64,000 nucleotides of DNA, from contig NZ_CP125640.1 of assembly GCF_030053155.1 (NCBI RefSeq), forward strand, positions 1,488,001 to 1,552,000, read 5' to 3'. This stretch comes from Rhizobium sp. BT03. GTDB taxonomy: Bacteria; Pseudomonadota; Alphaproteobacteria; Rhizobiales; Rhizobiaceae. The notes under the pieces were generated by a model that was not told the origin of the DNA, ran no database searches, and saw only the letters and a program-made list of their open reading frames with translations. This document shows, piece by piece, positions 42,653-52,534 of this stretch; the first letter of the stretch is position 1; every line of letters begins with the position of its first letter. A program made the position numbers and the translations under genes.

Positions 42653-43060
42653 ATGAAACTCCGCACCATCACCGCGGCCGGGCTTGCAATTGGGCTTGCC
42701 GGATGCACCACCATTCCTTCCGCCGGCAATCCGATCGAGGCCCGCTGGGTCGGCAAATCGGCCGGCATCTTCTTTGCCGCCTACGGGCCGCCGATCAGCG
42801 ACAGCGAGCAAGGCGCCACCACCGTCTATACCTGGCGCGGCGGCTACAAGACCGTGCGCATTCCGGCAAAATATGCCGAAGGCGCCGACGGCAAGCGCGG
42901 CAAGCAGATTTCCGCCGCCCGCACCGCCTATCTGCGCTGCCAGGCCGAAATCACCACCAGCTCGGATTACACGATCCGCGACATCCGCACCGTCGCCGAC
43001 ATTCCCGGTGTCAACGGCCCGTCCTATTGCGCAGAATTCCTGGCGCCGGAAGAGAAGTAA
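42653..43060 (+). CDS. Small lipoprotein, function unknown
   Basis: A 135-residue protein with a short signal and a lipobox, LAGC, cut before Cys 18 (MKLRTITAAGLAIGLAGCTT). The mature part has WVGKSAGIFFAAYGPPISDS and a pair of Cys near RCQAEI and YCAEF that could form a disulfide. It is probably anchored in the outer or inner membrane leaflet. A terminator follows at 43080. Confidence 0.7.
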   Translation: MKLRTITAAGLAIGLAGCTTIPSAGNPIEARWVGKSAGIFFAAYGPPISDSEQGATTVYTWRGGYKTVRIPAKYAEGADGKRGKQISAARTAYLRCQAEITTSSDYTIRDIRTVADIPGVNGPSYCAEFLAPEEK

Positions 43061-43079
43061 CGGGCAACCTGAAGACACG

Positions 43080-43116
43080 AAAACAGGCGGCCGATGTGCC
43101 GCCTGTTTTGTTTTGG
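43080..43116 (+). terminator. Rho-independent terminator after the lipoprotein gene
   Basis: Stem AAACAGGCGGC / GCCGCCTGTTT with a CGATGT loop, followed by TGTTTT. It starts 20 bases after the stop codon. Confidence 0.8.
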
Positions 43117-43186
43117 GCTCCACAAGTGCAGCCTCAAAGCACTCCGCACGAAGGGCCCCGGGTACATCACGGAACGAATGATGATG

Positions 43187-46177
43187 TTAGGTTGTGCCGT
43201 GCGGCCCCTCCGCCGGGCCGTAGAGGCCGAGCTGGTCGAGAAGCGCGCGCTGCCGATCGGCATTCTCGACGAGCAGGCTCGTGTAACGCTCGACGATCCG
43301 CTGGCGGTGATCCTGGTCGGAAACGACCGAAAGCGCGCCGGTGATGGCGGCGATCTTTTCCGAGGTCTGACGCAGCTCTTCCAGAAGCTCTGCCTTGCCG
43401 CCAGCTTCAGCCACGACCTGCTTCGTCACCTTGCCGATGCCAGCCGGGGTGCGGCTGCCGCCGGAGACGTAACCTTCCGGCAGATCGCCCTTGAGATTGA
43501 CGACGGACTTGAAGCGGATGACGTCGAAGATCTGGTCGACCGCCTGCCTGGCGCCGGTCACCCGCGAGGGGTGGTCGGTGTCGGCGGCGGCGTGCGGCAG
43601 GAGCTCGAGCTTGCCCTTATGGCGCGCTTCGAGCGGCAGGTAGGGCAGCATCGGGCCACTCAGCGTGCCGGTCGCGGCATCCCTGAAGAGATCGGCGTCG
43701 ATTGCCGCATGGGCGATCTTGCCGGAGGCAAGTGCGGCATCGAGCGCATAGGGATCGACGACTTCGCCGCGGTCGTAATTGACCAGCACCGCGCCGTCCT
43801 TCATGGCGCCGAGCACCTTGCCATCGACGGTGCCGGCATTGGAATAGGTGCCGGTCGCGGCATCCAGCCGGCCGAGGCCGATATGGACGGAGAGCACGTC
43901 GGCGCCGCTTGCCGCTTCCACAGGGCTTGCGGCATAGTCGAAGCCTTCGGCCTCGATCCAGCGCTTGTGATGCTCGCGGGCATAGATCGCCACCTTCATG
44001 CCGAAGGCCTTGGCGAGCTTGGCGACTTCGCGGCCGATATTGCCGTAGCCGAGAACGGCAAGCTTGCGGCCCTCGAGCTTTGCCGTCGGGAAATCCTTGA
44101 GCTGGCGGCCGGTATCGAAATCGCCGCCGGCGACCATCCGGTGAAGCCGGTCGACCGGCAGGTCGGGCACGACCTTCAGGATCGCCTTGAGAGCCATCTG
44201 GGCGGTCGCCCGGCTGTTGATGCCGGGCGTGTTCATCAGGGGCGCATTGCCGCCCTCGCCATTGCCGCCGCCCCAGGAAGCCGAGCCCATATTGCCGGTG
44301 CCGGCGCCGATGCGCACGCCGCCGAGCGAAAAGACGGAGGCCTTCGGGATGAAGGTCGCCGCCGCGATCAGCGCGTCATACTGGCCCTTGTCGGTCTGCG
44401 GCAGGATCTCCGCCTCGGTGCTGAGGTTCGGCTGATAGAAGAAATGGATGCGGCCCTTTTCGAGGCCGGCGCGATCATTGAGCGGGCCGAGATGGAAGGC
44501 CCCGCCCTTCTCCTCGATATAGGCCTTGACCTCGCTGTAATCGGGCTCGCCGCCGGCGCCGAAACGCAGGCCAACGAGATCGGCGATCAGCACCGTATAG
44601 GCGCGGTTCGGATCGTCCTTGCGCACGGCGCCGTTGGCCTTGGCAGGGGCCTCGAAGGTCACGCCGTTCTTCGCCAGCTCCTCCTCGAGCACGACGATCT
44701 TGGCGCGGAGATAGGCATATTGCAGGTTTTCCAGGAGGGCGACGACATCGTCGGGTTCGCGGATGCCGCCGACCCAGGCGCGGTAATCGCCGGGGGTGCC
44801 GGGGAAGGCGTTGACGTAGCGGGCGGCATCGAGGCCGGGCTCGTATTCGCCGTTCGGATGGGTGATGCCCTCATAACCGAGCAGCTGCTTGGAACGGGCG
44901 ATGATGCGGGCGTGGATGCCGGCATCGGTGATGCCGTCGTCCTCGACCTTCAACAGCGTCACCGCGGCGCCGCGGCGCTCGGCGTCGGTGACGGTCAGCG
45001 ACAGCAGCGGGTGCGACTTGACCCATTCGTCGATCACCGCGCGGTTGGCGGCGGAGCGGCGGTTGAGCTCGACGATCGAGCCGACCCGGGCTTCCGACTG
45101 CAGCAGGCCGAAGGTGGTCTCGGCAAAGGCGAGCGCGCTATAGGTGTTGATGACGCCGCCGAGCATGCGGTCTTCGGCCGGATCGAAGAACGGGCCGGCA
45201 TCGACGGAGCGCTTGGCCGAAAACGGCTGCCGCGGATCGATCGGCGGGGCGATCTTCAGCTGGCGCGGGATCGCCCAGGCGGGATCCTGCTGGTTCTTTT
45301 CGATCAGCGCCAGCGCATGCGGCGTGAAGGAGGCGACGAAATAGCCTGAAATCCCGCCGATCGCCTTCTGGAACGGCATGAACAGGCAGCATTTCGCCAT
45401 CACGGCGCTGACGAGCTCGGGCTCCCACGGCATGGCGCCGAGCATCGAGGTGGCGTCGAACACCGCATGGCGGTTGGCCGGGTCGCCGTCGAGCCAATTC
45501 AGCAATTCGTGGATTTCGGCGCTGGTATAGGCATTGGCGCCCGTCGTCTCGTGGCCGACGCCGACGAAGATCGAAACGCCGAGGCTGGACAGTTCGGCCG
45601 CCGTCGGGATCACGCCCTCGGAGGCGGCGAAATGGATGCGGCTTTCGCAGCCCTTTTCGGCGAAACGCTGCATCTCGATCAGCTGCGTCGCCCAGGACTG
45701 GCGGAAGAAGCCGGCGGCCCTGGACGGATCGCTCTCCGGCCGCGGCGTGTCGACATAGACGCGCTGGGCGGCGTCGTTGGCATTCATCAGGTGCTGGATG
45801 CAGACGGTGAAACCGCTATGGCCGCCGCCGAGGCCCACCGCCATGCGGTTGGTCTTGGGAAAGCCGAAATAACGATGGATCGCCCGCATCATGTCGGTCA
45901 GGATCCTATCGGCCGGATAGCCACGATGCATGCTGCGGGAAATCTCGGCCGTGGTGAAGCCGCCGATATCGTTGCCCTGATCGTCGAACTTGCGATAGGT
46001 CTTCTCGATCCAGGCGTCGAAGGCGATGCGCCGCAGGCGGCTATCCACTTCATCGGTCGTCGCATCGGTGATCGGCCCGACGCCGAAGAACGGGTTGGAC
46101 GGCAGCTTCGGCGCACCCGACGCAGTCTGTCGAAGGGCGCTCAATCGCTGTTCCTGCATCTGCGCGATATCGGTCAT
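43187..46177 (-). CDS. Aminotransferase-like / D-2-hydroxyacid dehydrogenase fusion
   Basis: A 996-residue protein from ATG 46177. Residues 1-480 resemble class V aminotransferases of the SerC kind, with the PLP Lys in MPFQKAIGG (about 271) and an Asp in VFDATSMLG. Residues 520-960 are a D-isomer dehydrogenase with the NAD motif LGYGNIGREV (about 709), an Arg in NYDRGEVVD and a His in LLPHAAAD. The pair recalls phosphoserine synthesis (SerC plus SerA) on one chain. The usual catalytic Glu after GKIAHAAIDAD is not obvious. Confidence 0.7.
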   Translation of the reverse strand: MTDIAQMQEQRLSALRQTASGAPKLPSNPFFGVGPITDATTDEVDSRLRRIAFDAWIEKTYRKFDDQGNDIGGFTTAEISRSMHRGYPADRILTDMMRAIHRYFGFPKTNRMAVGLGGGHSGFTVCIQHLMNANDAAQRVYVDTPRPESDPSRAAGFFRQSWATQLIEMQRFAEKGCESRIHFAASEGVIPTAAELSSLGVSIFVGVGHETTGANAYTSAEIHELLNWLDGDPANRHAVFDATSMLGAMPWEPELVSAVMAKCCLFMPFQKAIGGISGYFVASFTPHALALIEKNQQDPAWAIPRQLKIAPPIDPRQPFSAKRSVDAGPFFDPAEDRMLGGVINTYSALAFAETTFGLLQSEARVGSIVELNRRSAANRAVIDEWVKSHPLLSLTVTDAERRGAAVTLLKVEDDGITDAGIHARIIARSKQLLGYEGITHPNGEYEPGLDAARYVNAFPGTPGDYRAWVGGIREPDDVVALLENLQYAYLRAKIVVLEEELAKNGVTFEAPAKANGAVRKDDPNRAYTVLIADLVGLRFGAGGEPDYSEVKAYIEEKGGAFHLGPLNDRAGLEKGRIHFFYQPNLSTEAEILPQTDKGQYDALIAAATFIPKASVFSLGGVRIGAGTGNMGSASWGGGNGEGGNAPLMNTPGINSRATAQMALKAILKVVPDLPVDRLHRMVAGGDFDTGRQLKDFPTAKLEGRKLAVLGYGNIGREVAKLAKAFGMKVAIYAREHHKRWIEAEGFDYAASPVEAASGADVLSVHIGLGRLDAATGTYSNAGTVDGKVLGAMKDGAVLVNYDRGEVVDPYALDAALASGKIAHAAIDADLFRDAATGTLSGPMLPYLPLEARHKGKLELLPHAAADTDHPSRVTGARQAVDQIFDVIRFKSVVNLKGDLPEGYVSGGSRTPAGIGKVTKQVVAEAGGKAELLEELRQTSEKIAAITGALSVVSDQDHRQRIVERYTSLLVENADRQRALLDQLGLYGPAEGPHGTT

Positions 46178-46586
46178 GGCCTGCCTGTCTGTTCCCGGAG
46201 CTGAAGTTCCCTTCATGGTGAAGCGACTGCCCCGGCGAGACAACCTCATATGCGCCGAACGACAGGCGAAACGCGTCATTGGGGGTGCGGCGTTCATAAT
46301 ATCCCCGCGAAGCCCACCCCCATCCACCCATCTCGACCCCAGGGGCCGCTGCCGCCGGTCTTTCGATCTCCAGGCGGCACGCACAACGATCAGCCCTCAT
46401 CCTGAGGTGCCTCGCAGGGGCCTCGAAGGAAGAGGGCGGGTGGCTGCGGTGGCCAGCCCCGTCCTTCGAGGCTCCGCCCTGCGGGCTACGCGCCTCAGGA
46501 TGAGGCTGGAGAGAGGGCATGCCGTGCCGCGCGAACCGTGCGGGCGCGCGTTTACCATCTCTTCCCTTCGATACTTCGCCCCGTTG
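46178..46586. repeat. Palindromic repeat with CCTCATCCTGAGG ends, 46395-46505
   Basis: An element of about 110 bases with inverted ends, CCTCATCCTGAGG and CCTCAGGATGAGG, and an inner CCTTCGAGGCTCCG/CGGGGCCTCGAAGG-like pair. It differs from the other repeat families in the window. The rest of the gap is the upstream region of the fusion gene. Confidence 0.7.
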
Positions 46587-46874
46587 ATGATGCCCCTAAA
46601 AATTGCAATGCTTCAATGTGGCAGGGAAGCGCTCGAGAAGGTTGGTTTGGCCGAGGCAGAAGAAAGACGAACGATTGGGCGGCGCTTGATTTCACTGGTC
46701 AAGATCGTGTGGACATTTTCGATCGTCATGACGGCAACGGCCCTGGGGGCCCATTACGGCTGGGAGAGCCACGGAATTGCTGGAGCGCTGGCGCTTGGCT
46801 TCGTTGGCCTCGTGGCGGGAGGCTTTCTGAGTTCACCTTCCATTCTGTTGGAGGTCCTCGTCGGTCTCACTTGA
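46587..46874 (+). CDS. Small two-span membrane protein
   Basis: A possible 95-residue protein with two predicted membrane helices: IVWTFSIVMTATALGAHY and IAGALALGFVGLVAGGFL. The N-terminal part is charged. The start is uncertain because no clear ribosome site is present; Met 8 or a later codon is also possible. Function unknown. Confidence 0.45.
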   Translation: MMPLKIAMLQCGREALEKVGLAEAEERRTIGRRLISLVKIVWTFSIVMTATALGAHYGWESHGIAGALALGFVGLVAGGFLSSPSILLEVLVGLT

Positions 46875-47237
46875 AACACGGCAGAGAATTGATCGACGGC
46901 GCCACAAAACCTCACACCGGCAACCATCCCCCACACAAAAACAGGCTTGCCCTACTCAACCATCCGGCGTATGTCTTGCCCGTCGCGAAAAGCGACTGCC
47001 TCCCTTGATCCGCTCAGTGGCGGAGTAAACAGGTGGACGAATGGGTCGTCCAGGCGGTCGAGTACACGCCAGCCATGCGCATCAGCCATGGTTTGGCCAG
47101 CACCCCCTAGAAACCAATCGCCTGACAAAGATCAGGCCTTATCGTGAGCCATCGGCGTCCCGATGCAATTCCGTGATTTGGAAAAATCAGGGAGGCGCTG
47201 ACGGTCCTGCGGGCTTGCGTCGACCCGGAACGCACCC
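46875..47237. other. Intergenic region upstream of the MFS pump gene
   Basis: No supported gene. Two small palindromes are visible: GTCGC-N5-GCGAC near 46980-46994 and CCTGA-N6-TCAGG near 47111-47126. Either could be an operator for the pump, but no regulator is adjacent. Confidence 0.35.
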
Positions 47238-48425
47238 ATGACCAGATCCCTTATCGTCATCTTTACCGCCATTGTCCTCGATGCCGTCGGCATCGGGCTG
47301 ATTTTCCCGATCCTGCCGTCGCTGCTGCGCGATATCACCCATGCCGAAAACGTCGCACCGTATATCGGCACGATGACGGCGCTCTATGCGGTGATGCAGT
47401 TCATCTTCGCGCCGGTGCTCGGGGCGCTGAGCGATCGGCTCGGCCGCCGGCCCGTGCTGCTGATTTCGCTCGCCGGCGCCGCCGTCAACTACCTGTTCCT
47501 CGCCTTTGCGCCCAATCTCGCATTGCTGTTCGTCGGCCGGGCGATCGCCGGGCTGACCAGCGCCAATATCTCGGTCGCCACCGCCTATATCACCGACATT
47601 TCGCCGGAGGAGAAACGCGCCCGCCGCTTCGGCCTGTTCAACGCCATGTTCGGCCTCGGCTTCATCATCGGCCCGGTCGCCGGCGGCGTGCTCGGCGATC
47701 ATTGGCTGCGGCTGCCGTTTATCGCAGCCGCCGTGCTCAATGGCGCCAACCTGCTGCTTGCCTTCTTCATCCTGCCGGAATCGCGCCCGGGCAGCCGCGA
47801 GGCGATCGATCTGGCGGCGCTCAATCCGCTGAAACCGCTGCGGTCGGTGCTGGAGGTCAAAAGCCTGCTGCCGGTCGTCACCCTGTTCTTCATCTTCAGC
47901 GCCACCGGCGAGGCCTACGGCACCTGCTGGGCGCTGTGGGGCAGCGAGGCCTTTCACTGGAACGGGCTGTCGATCGGCCTTTCGCTGGGCGCCTTCGGCA
48001 TCTGCCAGACATTTGCCCAGGCCTTGCTGCCGGGGCCGGCGGTCCGGCTGCTCGGCGAACGCGCCGCGATCCTCGTGGGTGTTGCCGCCGTCTCACTCGC
48101 TCTCACCGTCATGGCCTTCGCCGGCCAGGGCTGGATGATCTTCGCGATCATGCCGGTCTTTGCGCTTGGCGGCATCGGCGTGCCGGCGCTGCAGTCGCTG
48201 GCGACCCGGCAGGTCGATGAAAATAGCCAGGGCCAGTTCCAGGGCGTGCTGGCCTCAGCCGTCAGCCTCGCCTCGATCGTCGCGCCGCTCGGCTTTTCCA
48301 GCCTCTATTTCCTCTTCCAAGAGGAATGGCCGGGCGCCATCTGGCTATCGGTCGTCGCCGTCTACGCGCTCGCCGTGCCGCTGGTGCTGGGGTTGCGGCT
48401 GGAGACGACGGAGCGGGCGCGGTGA
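47238..48425 (+). CDS. TetA-type MFS efflux pump
   Basis: A 395-residue protein with 12 membrane helices. The loop motif GALSDRLGRRPVLL between helices 2 and 3 is the MFS signature, and the early IVLDAVGIGLIFPILPSLL and later ITDISPEEKRARRFG match the tetracycline-resistance (TCR/Tet) subgroup. Chromosomal members often export unrelated compounds, so drug resistance is not proven. Confidence 0.85.
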   Translation: MTRSLIVIFTAIVLDAVGIGLIFPILPSLLRDITHAENVAPYIGTMTALYAVMQFIFAPVLGALSDRLGRRPVLLISLAGAAVNYLFLAFAPNLALLFVGRAIAGLTSANISVATAYITDISPEEKRARRFGLFNAMFGLGFIIGPVAGGVLGDHWLRLPFIAAAVLNGANLLLAFFILPESRPGSREAIDLAALNPLKPLRSVLEVKSLLPVVTLFFIFSATGEAYGTCWALWGSEAFHWNGLSIGLSLGAFGICQTFAQALLPGPAVRLLGERAAILVGVAAVSLALTVMAFAGQGWMIFAIMPVFALGGIGVPALQSLATRQVDENSQGQFQGVLASAVSLASIVAPLGFSSLYFLFQEEWPGAIWLSVVAVYALAVPLVLGLRLETTERAR

Positions 48426-48714
48426 GTTAGCCGGTCGTGGTGCGCTTCTGTTGGCGCGTGGTGGCGGGGGCTCCCTCCTCTGTCCTGCCGGGCAGGCCAG
48501 TGCGCCCAAGTCCTTGGGCGCGGGAGATCCTGCTTCACTGCATGAGAGTCGTTCACCGCGCCGACGCGCGGTGGCTGGATTCCTGTGACGAGCACAGGAA
48601 TGAGGGAGGTTGAGGGGACGCTCCCGCCAGAGGCCGGCAACGGCAGCGTGTGTCTGTTGGCTGCGTAGCAGAGGGGGTGCCGCAGAACGCGACGCCCCCG
48701 AAGCCACGCCGCGC
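48426..48714. repeat. Intergenic sequence with imperfect inverted ends
   Basis: Between two convergent genes. The outer parts, CTCCCTCCTCTGTCCTG near 48469 and ACAGGAATGAGGGAGG near 48593, are an imperfect inverted repeat around CCAAGTCCTTGGGCG-like stems. It may act as a two-way terminator. No gene seen. Confidence 0.45.
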
Positions 48715-51700
48715 CTACGCCGCCTCCCCCTTCTCGGCCACGCTCTCCGCCAGCTTGCGCGCCGCGACGAAATCGACCTTGCCGGAGCCCAGCACCGGCA
48801 CCTTGCCGATGGTGACCTCGGCCGGGACCATCATGTCCATCGCGCCCTTCGACTTGGCGAAGGCGAGGAATTCGGCGCGGGTGGCTGTCGGCGCGTCGGT
48901 CAGGAGCACCAGACGCTCGCCCTTCTTGGGGTCGGGCAGCGAGGAGACGACCGAGAGTGAGCCCGGCCACAGTTCGGCGGCGAGCGTTTCGACGGCGGCG
49001 AGCGAGATCATTTCGCCGCCGATCTTGGCGAAGCGCTTGGCGCGGCCGCGGATCTTGACGAAGCCGTCCTCGTCGATGGTGACGATGTCGCCGGTATCGT
49101 GCCAGCCATCGGCGAGCGGCTCGAGCACGCCGGGCTTTTCGGCGCGGAGGTAACCGGCCATGACATTGGCGCCGCGCACATGCAGCCGGCCGCCCTCCTC
49201 GATGCCGGGCACCGGTTCGAGCTTCCATTCCATACCAGGCAGGATTTTGCCGACCGTGCCCGACTTGTTGTACATCGGCGTGTTGATTGAGATGACCGGC
49301 GCGGTCTCGGTGACGCCATAACCTTCCAGGATGCGCAGGCCGAATTTTTCCATATAGGTCTGGCGGGTGGCCGCCTTCACCGGCTCGGCGCCGGAGAAGA
49401 TATAGCGGATCGAGCGGAAGTCGTAGGGATGCGCCGTCCTGCTGTAACCATTGAGGAAGGTATCGGTGCCGAAGATGATCGTGGCGTTGGAGACATAGAT
49501 CAGTTCCGGCACGATGCGGTAATGCAGCGGCGACGGATAGAAATAGACCGGCACGCCTGAGATCAGCGGCAGCACGGTGCCGGCCGTCAGCCCGAAGGAA
49601 TGGAACACCGGCAGGATGTTGAACACCTTGTCGCCGCTGTGGAAATCGATGCGGGCGGCGGCCTGGGCGGCATTCGACAGGATATTGCGGTGGCTCAGCA
49701 CCACGCCCTTCGGCGTGCCCTCCGAACCTGAGGTGAAGAGGATGACGGCCGGATCGTCCGGCTGGCGCTTCACCAACGGCCGGCCCTTGCGCAGCAGACC
49801 GCGGATCTTGTCGACGAAGCTGACTTCGGCTCTGAGATCATCGAGCCAGACGATCGTTACCTGCTTTTGCAGCTCCTCGATCACCGGGCCGAGCTTGGCC
49901 TGGGCAACGAAGGCGCGCGAGGTCAACACGTGCTTGATCTCGGCGGCCTTGCAGGCGGAGAGGATATTGGCCGCACCCGCCGTAAAATTCAGCATGGCCG
50001 GCACCTTGCCCGCGCTCATGACGCCGAGAATGGTGGCGGCGGCGCCATTGGCATTCGGCAGCATGACGCCGATGTTTGCTTCCGGGAAGCGCGCCCGGAA
50101 CTTGGCGCCGAGCACGGCCGCACCGGTCAAGAGCTTGCCATAGGTGAGGCTGCCGGTGACCGGATCCTCGACGGCGAGTTTTTTCATGCCGAATTCCTGG
50201 GCCGCCTGAATGACGCGGCCGAGCACGGTGGACGAGGTATCGGCGGTCTCGAACAGCAGGTTCGACATCACCTGATAAAGGGCAGCGCCTGCCGCCGTGC
50301 GGCGCTTGCGGCCCTTCAGCTCCGGCGCTACTTCGAGCTTCACCGGCTCGAGAATGGTGACCTTGACCTTGGGAAACAGCCGGCGGCGGATCTTGCCATT
50401 ATCGAGATAGGAGAGATAGCTCTTCTCCAGCCCGTCGATCTTGACCGGCACCACCATCGAACCGGTCTTGTCGGCGACCATGGCCGCCCCGTCATAGACC
50501 TTCATCAGCGTTCCCGTCACCGTCAGGCGGCCCTCGGGGAAGATGCCGATCGGGCTGCCGTCCTGCACCACCTTGATCAGCGAGCGCGTCGCCATCGGCT
50601 TTGTGGGGTCAAGCGGCAGGAACTTGCACATTTTCAGGAAGGGCCGCACCCACCAGGCCTGGGCGATCTTGTAATCGACGGCGAAGGTCGGCTCTTCCTC
50701 GGTGATGGCGAGCGCCAGGGCGCCGTCGAGCAGGCTGACATGGTTGAGCGCAATGATCGGCGCCCGGCCGGCCTTCTTGATATTCTCCAGCCCCTCGACC
50801 TCGAGGCGCATGAAGGCGCGGAACAGGATCGAGATGAAATCGCGGAAGGGATTGGTCGGCAGCGTCTTCAGCATCAGCCAGGCGACGGCGAAATTGAGGA
50901 TGCCGAGGCCGATCAGAATCTGCGGAATGGAGGCGCCGAGCGCCTGGATGACGGCGACGAGGCCGAGGCCGACGGTGATGAACAGCGCCGACAGCACGTT
51001 GGCGGCACCGATGACGCGGGCGCGGCGATCCTCATGCGCCCAGGTCTGCAGCGCGGCGAAGGTGGGAACGGCGATGAAGGCGCCCGCGATCGCCATGCCG
51101 GCGAGATCGATGGCGACGCGGATGGTGTTTTGACCGGCGAAGAAATCGAGGATCGTCGTCGCGTGGGTCGTGGATTGCAGGCCCCAGAGGTTCCAGGCGA
51201 GATCGAGGCTGAAGAGCCCGAGCAGCGCCGTGCCGACAGGGGCCGGCAGCAGCACGATGCGGCCCGACGACATCCAGGCGGCAATGCCGGAGCCCACGGC
51301 GACGGCGATGGCAAAGACGGTGAGATAGGCGGGCACGACAAGCTCGGAGCCGCCGAGCAGCTCGGTCACCATGGTCGGCAGGATCGACAGAACGAAGGCG
51401 CCGACCAGCCAGAACCAGCAATTCATCAGAGCCGAACGCCACAGCCGTTTATCGGCGCGGATTTCCATGACCAGCGTGTAGCTGGAGCGGATGACATTGC
51501 GGTCGATCTCCAGATCCGGCGCCTTGGAGCCGGTGGGCGGGATCATCCGGCTGGCGAGCCAGCAGAGCACCGAAAGCCCCATCATCATCGTGCCGAAGAT
51601 CAGCACATTGTCGCCGCTTGAGAAGGCCAAGGCGGCGATGATCGTGCCGGCGAGGATGGCGATGAAGGTGCCGCCCTCGATCCAGGCATTGGCCTTCGGA

Positions 51701-52110
51701 AGGTCGCGGCGATCGAGATGATCGGGCAGGATGCCGTATTTGATCGGCCCGAACAGCGCCGAGACGACGCCGAAGCCGAAGAGCGCTGCCATCAGCACGA
51801 AGATGGAGGAAAAGCCGAGGCCGACGACTGCAAGGGCGGCGATGGCGATCTCGCAGCGTTTCAAGAGTTCGGCGATCTTCGCCTTGTCGTGCTTGTCGGC
51901 GAGTTCGCCGCCGAGCGCCGAGAGCAGCAGGAAGGGGACGATGAGGATGACGCCGGCCAGCGTCACCAGGGCAGCCCCCTCGCTCGCCGACATCTTGAAC
52001 AGAATGAGGAACACCAGGGTGTTCTTCAGAAAATTGTCGTTGAAGGCCGTGAGGAACTGGGTCCAGAACAGCGGCGCGAATTTCCTTGATGTCATCAGAT
52101 TGTGTTGCAC
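48715..52110 (-). CDS. Acyl-ACP synthetase / lysophospholipid acyltransferase with MFS domain (Aas-type)
   Basis: About 1131 residues from GTG 52110, with AGAGGAAC 6 bases upstream. The order is an MFS transporter domain (residues 1-400), a PlsC acyltransferase with the H-x4-D motif NHVSLLDGAL, and an AMP-binding ligase with ILFTSGSEGTPKGV. Together they can flip a lysophospholipid, activate a fatty acid and re-acylate it at the inner membrane. The three-domain fusion is a known alphaproteobacterial variant of Aas/LplT. Confidence 0.85.
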   Translation of the reverse strand: MQHNLMTSRKFAPLFWTQFLTAFNDNFLKNTLVFLILFKMSASEGAALVTLAGVILIVPFLLLSALGGELADKHDKAKIAELLKRCEIAIAALAVVGLGFSSIFVLMAALFGFGVVSALFGPIKYGILPDHLDRRDLPKANAWIEGGTFIAILAGTIIAALAFSSGDNVLIFGTMMMGLSVLCWLASRMIPPTGSKAPDLEIDRNVIRSSYTLVMEIRADKRLWRSALMNCWFWLVGAFVLSILPTMVTELLGGSELVVPAYLTVFAIAVAVGSGIAAWMSSGRIVLLPAPVGTALLGLFSLDLAWNLWGLQSTTHATTILDFFAGQNTIRVAIDLAGMAIAGAFIAVPTFAALQTWAHEDRRARVIGAANVLSALFITVGLGLVAVIQALGASIPQILIGLGILNFAVAWLMLKTLPTNPFRDFISILFRAFMRLEVEGLENIKKAGRAPIIALNHVSLLDGALALAITEEEPTFAVDYKIAQAWWVRPFLKMCKFLPLDPTKPMATRSLIKVVQDGSPIGIFPEGRLTVTGTLMKVYDGAAMVADKTGSMVVPVKIDGLEKSYLSYLDNGKIRRRLFPKVKVTILEPVKLEVAPELKGRKRRTAAGAALYQVMSNLLFETADTSSTVLGRVIQAAQEFGMKKLAVEDPVTGSLTYGKLLTGAAVLGAKFRARFPEANIGVMLPNANGAAATILGVMSAGKVPAMLNFTAGAANILSACKAAEIKHVLTSRAFVAQAKLGPVIEELQKQVTIVWLDDLRAEVSFVDKIRGLLRKGRPLVKRQPDDPAVILFTSGSEGTPKGVVLSHRNILSNAAQAAARIDFHSGDKVFNILPVFHSFGLTAGTVLPLISGVPVYFYPSPLHYRIVPELIYVSNATIIFGTDTFLNGYSRTAHPYDFRSIRYIFSGAEPVKAATRQTYMEKFGLRILEGYGVTETAPVISINTPMYNKSGTVGKILPGMEWKLEPVPGIEEGGRLHVRGANVMAGYLRAEKPGVLEPLADGWHDTGDIVTIDEDGFVKIRGRAKRFAKIGGEMISLAAVETLAAELWPGSLSVVSSLPDPKKGERLVLLTDAPTATRAEFLAFAKSKGAMDMMVPAEVTIGKVPVLGSGKVDFVAARKLAESVAEKGEAA

Positions 52111-52203
52111 GGGCTCGTTCCTCTTTCGGCAGGTCGAGAAGGCCACAGAGTTGTTACCCATTGGTTGAATGCGGCAACAACTCTGCGCTGTGGTTAAGGA
52201 AGA

Positions 52204-52485
52204 TCAATCTTCATCGCTACGATTGAATTTGACGAGCAGTTTTTCCGTGCGGGCATCCTCGACCTTGCGGATCAGCTTCTCGGATTCGGCATTGTCGCGC
52301 AGCGTCTTGGTGATGTTCACCGTGGTCTGCACCAGCATCAGGATACCCATGGCGAGATAGCCTTTGCCCCAGAGATCGAGCGGCATCATGTAGAGGCCGA
52401 GCGCCAGCATGAAGGCGGCCGAGCCGAAGGAGATGTAGGAGAAGCTGACCCAGCTGGCGGAATGTTTCTGGAAACTGTCGTTCAT
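52204..52485 (-). CDS. YiaA/YiaB family inner membrane protein
   Basis: A 93-residue protein with two adjacent membrane helices (YISFGSAAFMLALGLYMMPL and YLAMGILMLVQTTVNITK), the YiaAB two-helix domain. The C-terminal tail is charged. It follows the PspA-like gene by 49 bases and probably shares its operon, in keeping with a membrane-stress role. Confidence 0.8.
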   Translation of the reverse strand: MNDSFQKHSASWVSFSYISFGSAAFMLALGLYMMPLDLWGKGYLAMGILMLVQTTVNITKTLRDNAESEKLIRKVEDARTEKLLVKFNRSDED

Positions 52486-52534
52486 ATCAGTGGTCCCTAT
52501 GGTTCGATGGATGGATGGTTGGATGGATGCAATT

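Noticed and set aside
43094..45349. 751-codon plus-strand frame opposite the fusion gene
   Set aside because: It is antisense to a clear enzyme and has the His/Gly/Asp-rich composition of a shadow frame.
49867..51621. 584-codon plus-strand frame opposite the Aas-type gene
   Set aside because: Antisense shadow; composition is dominated by Gly, Asp, His and Arg.
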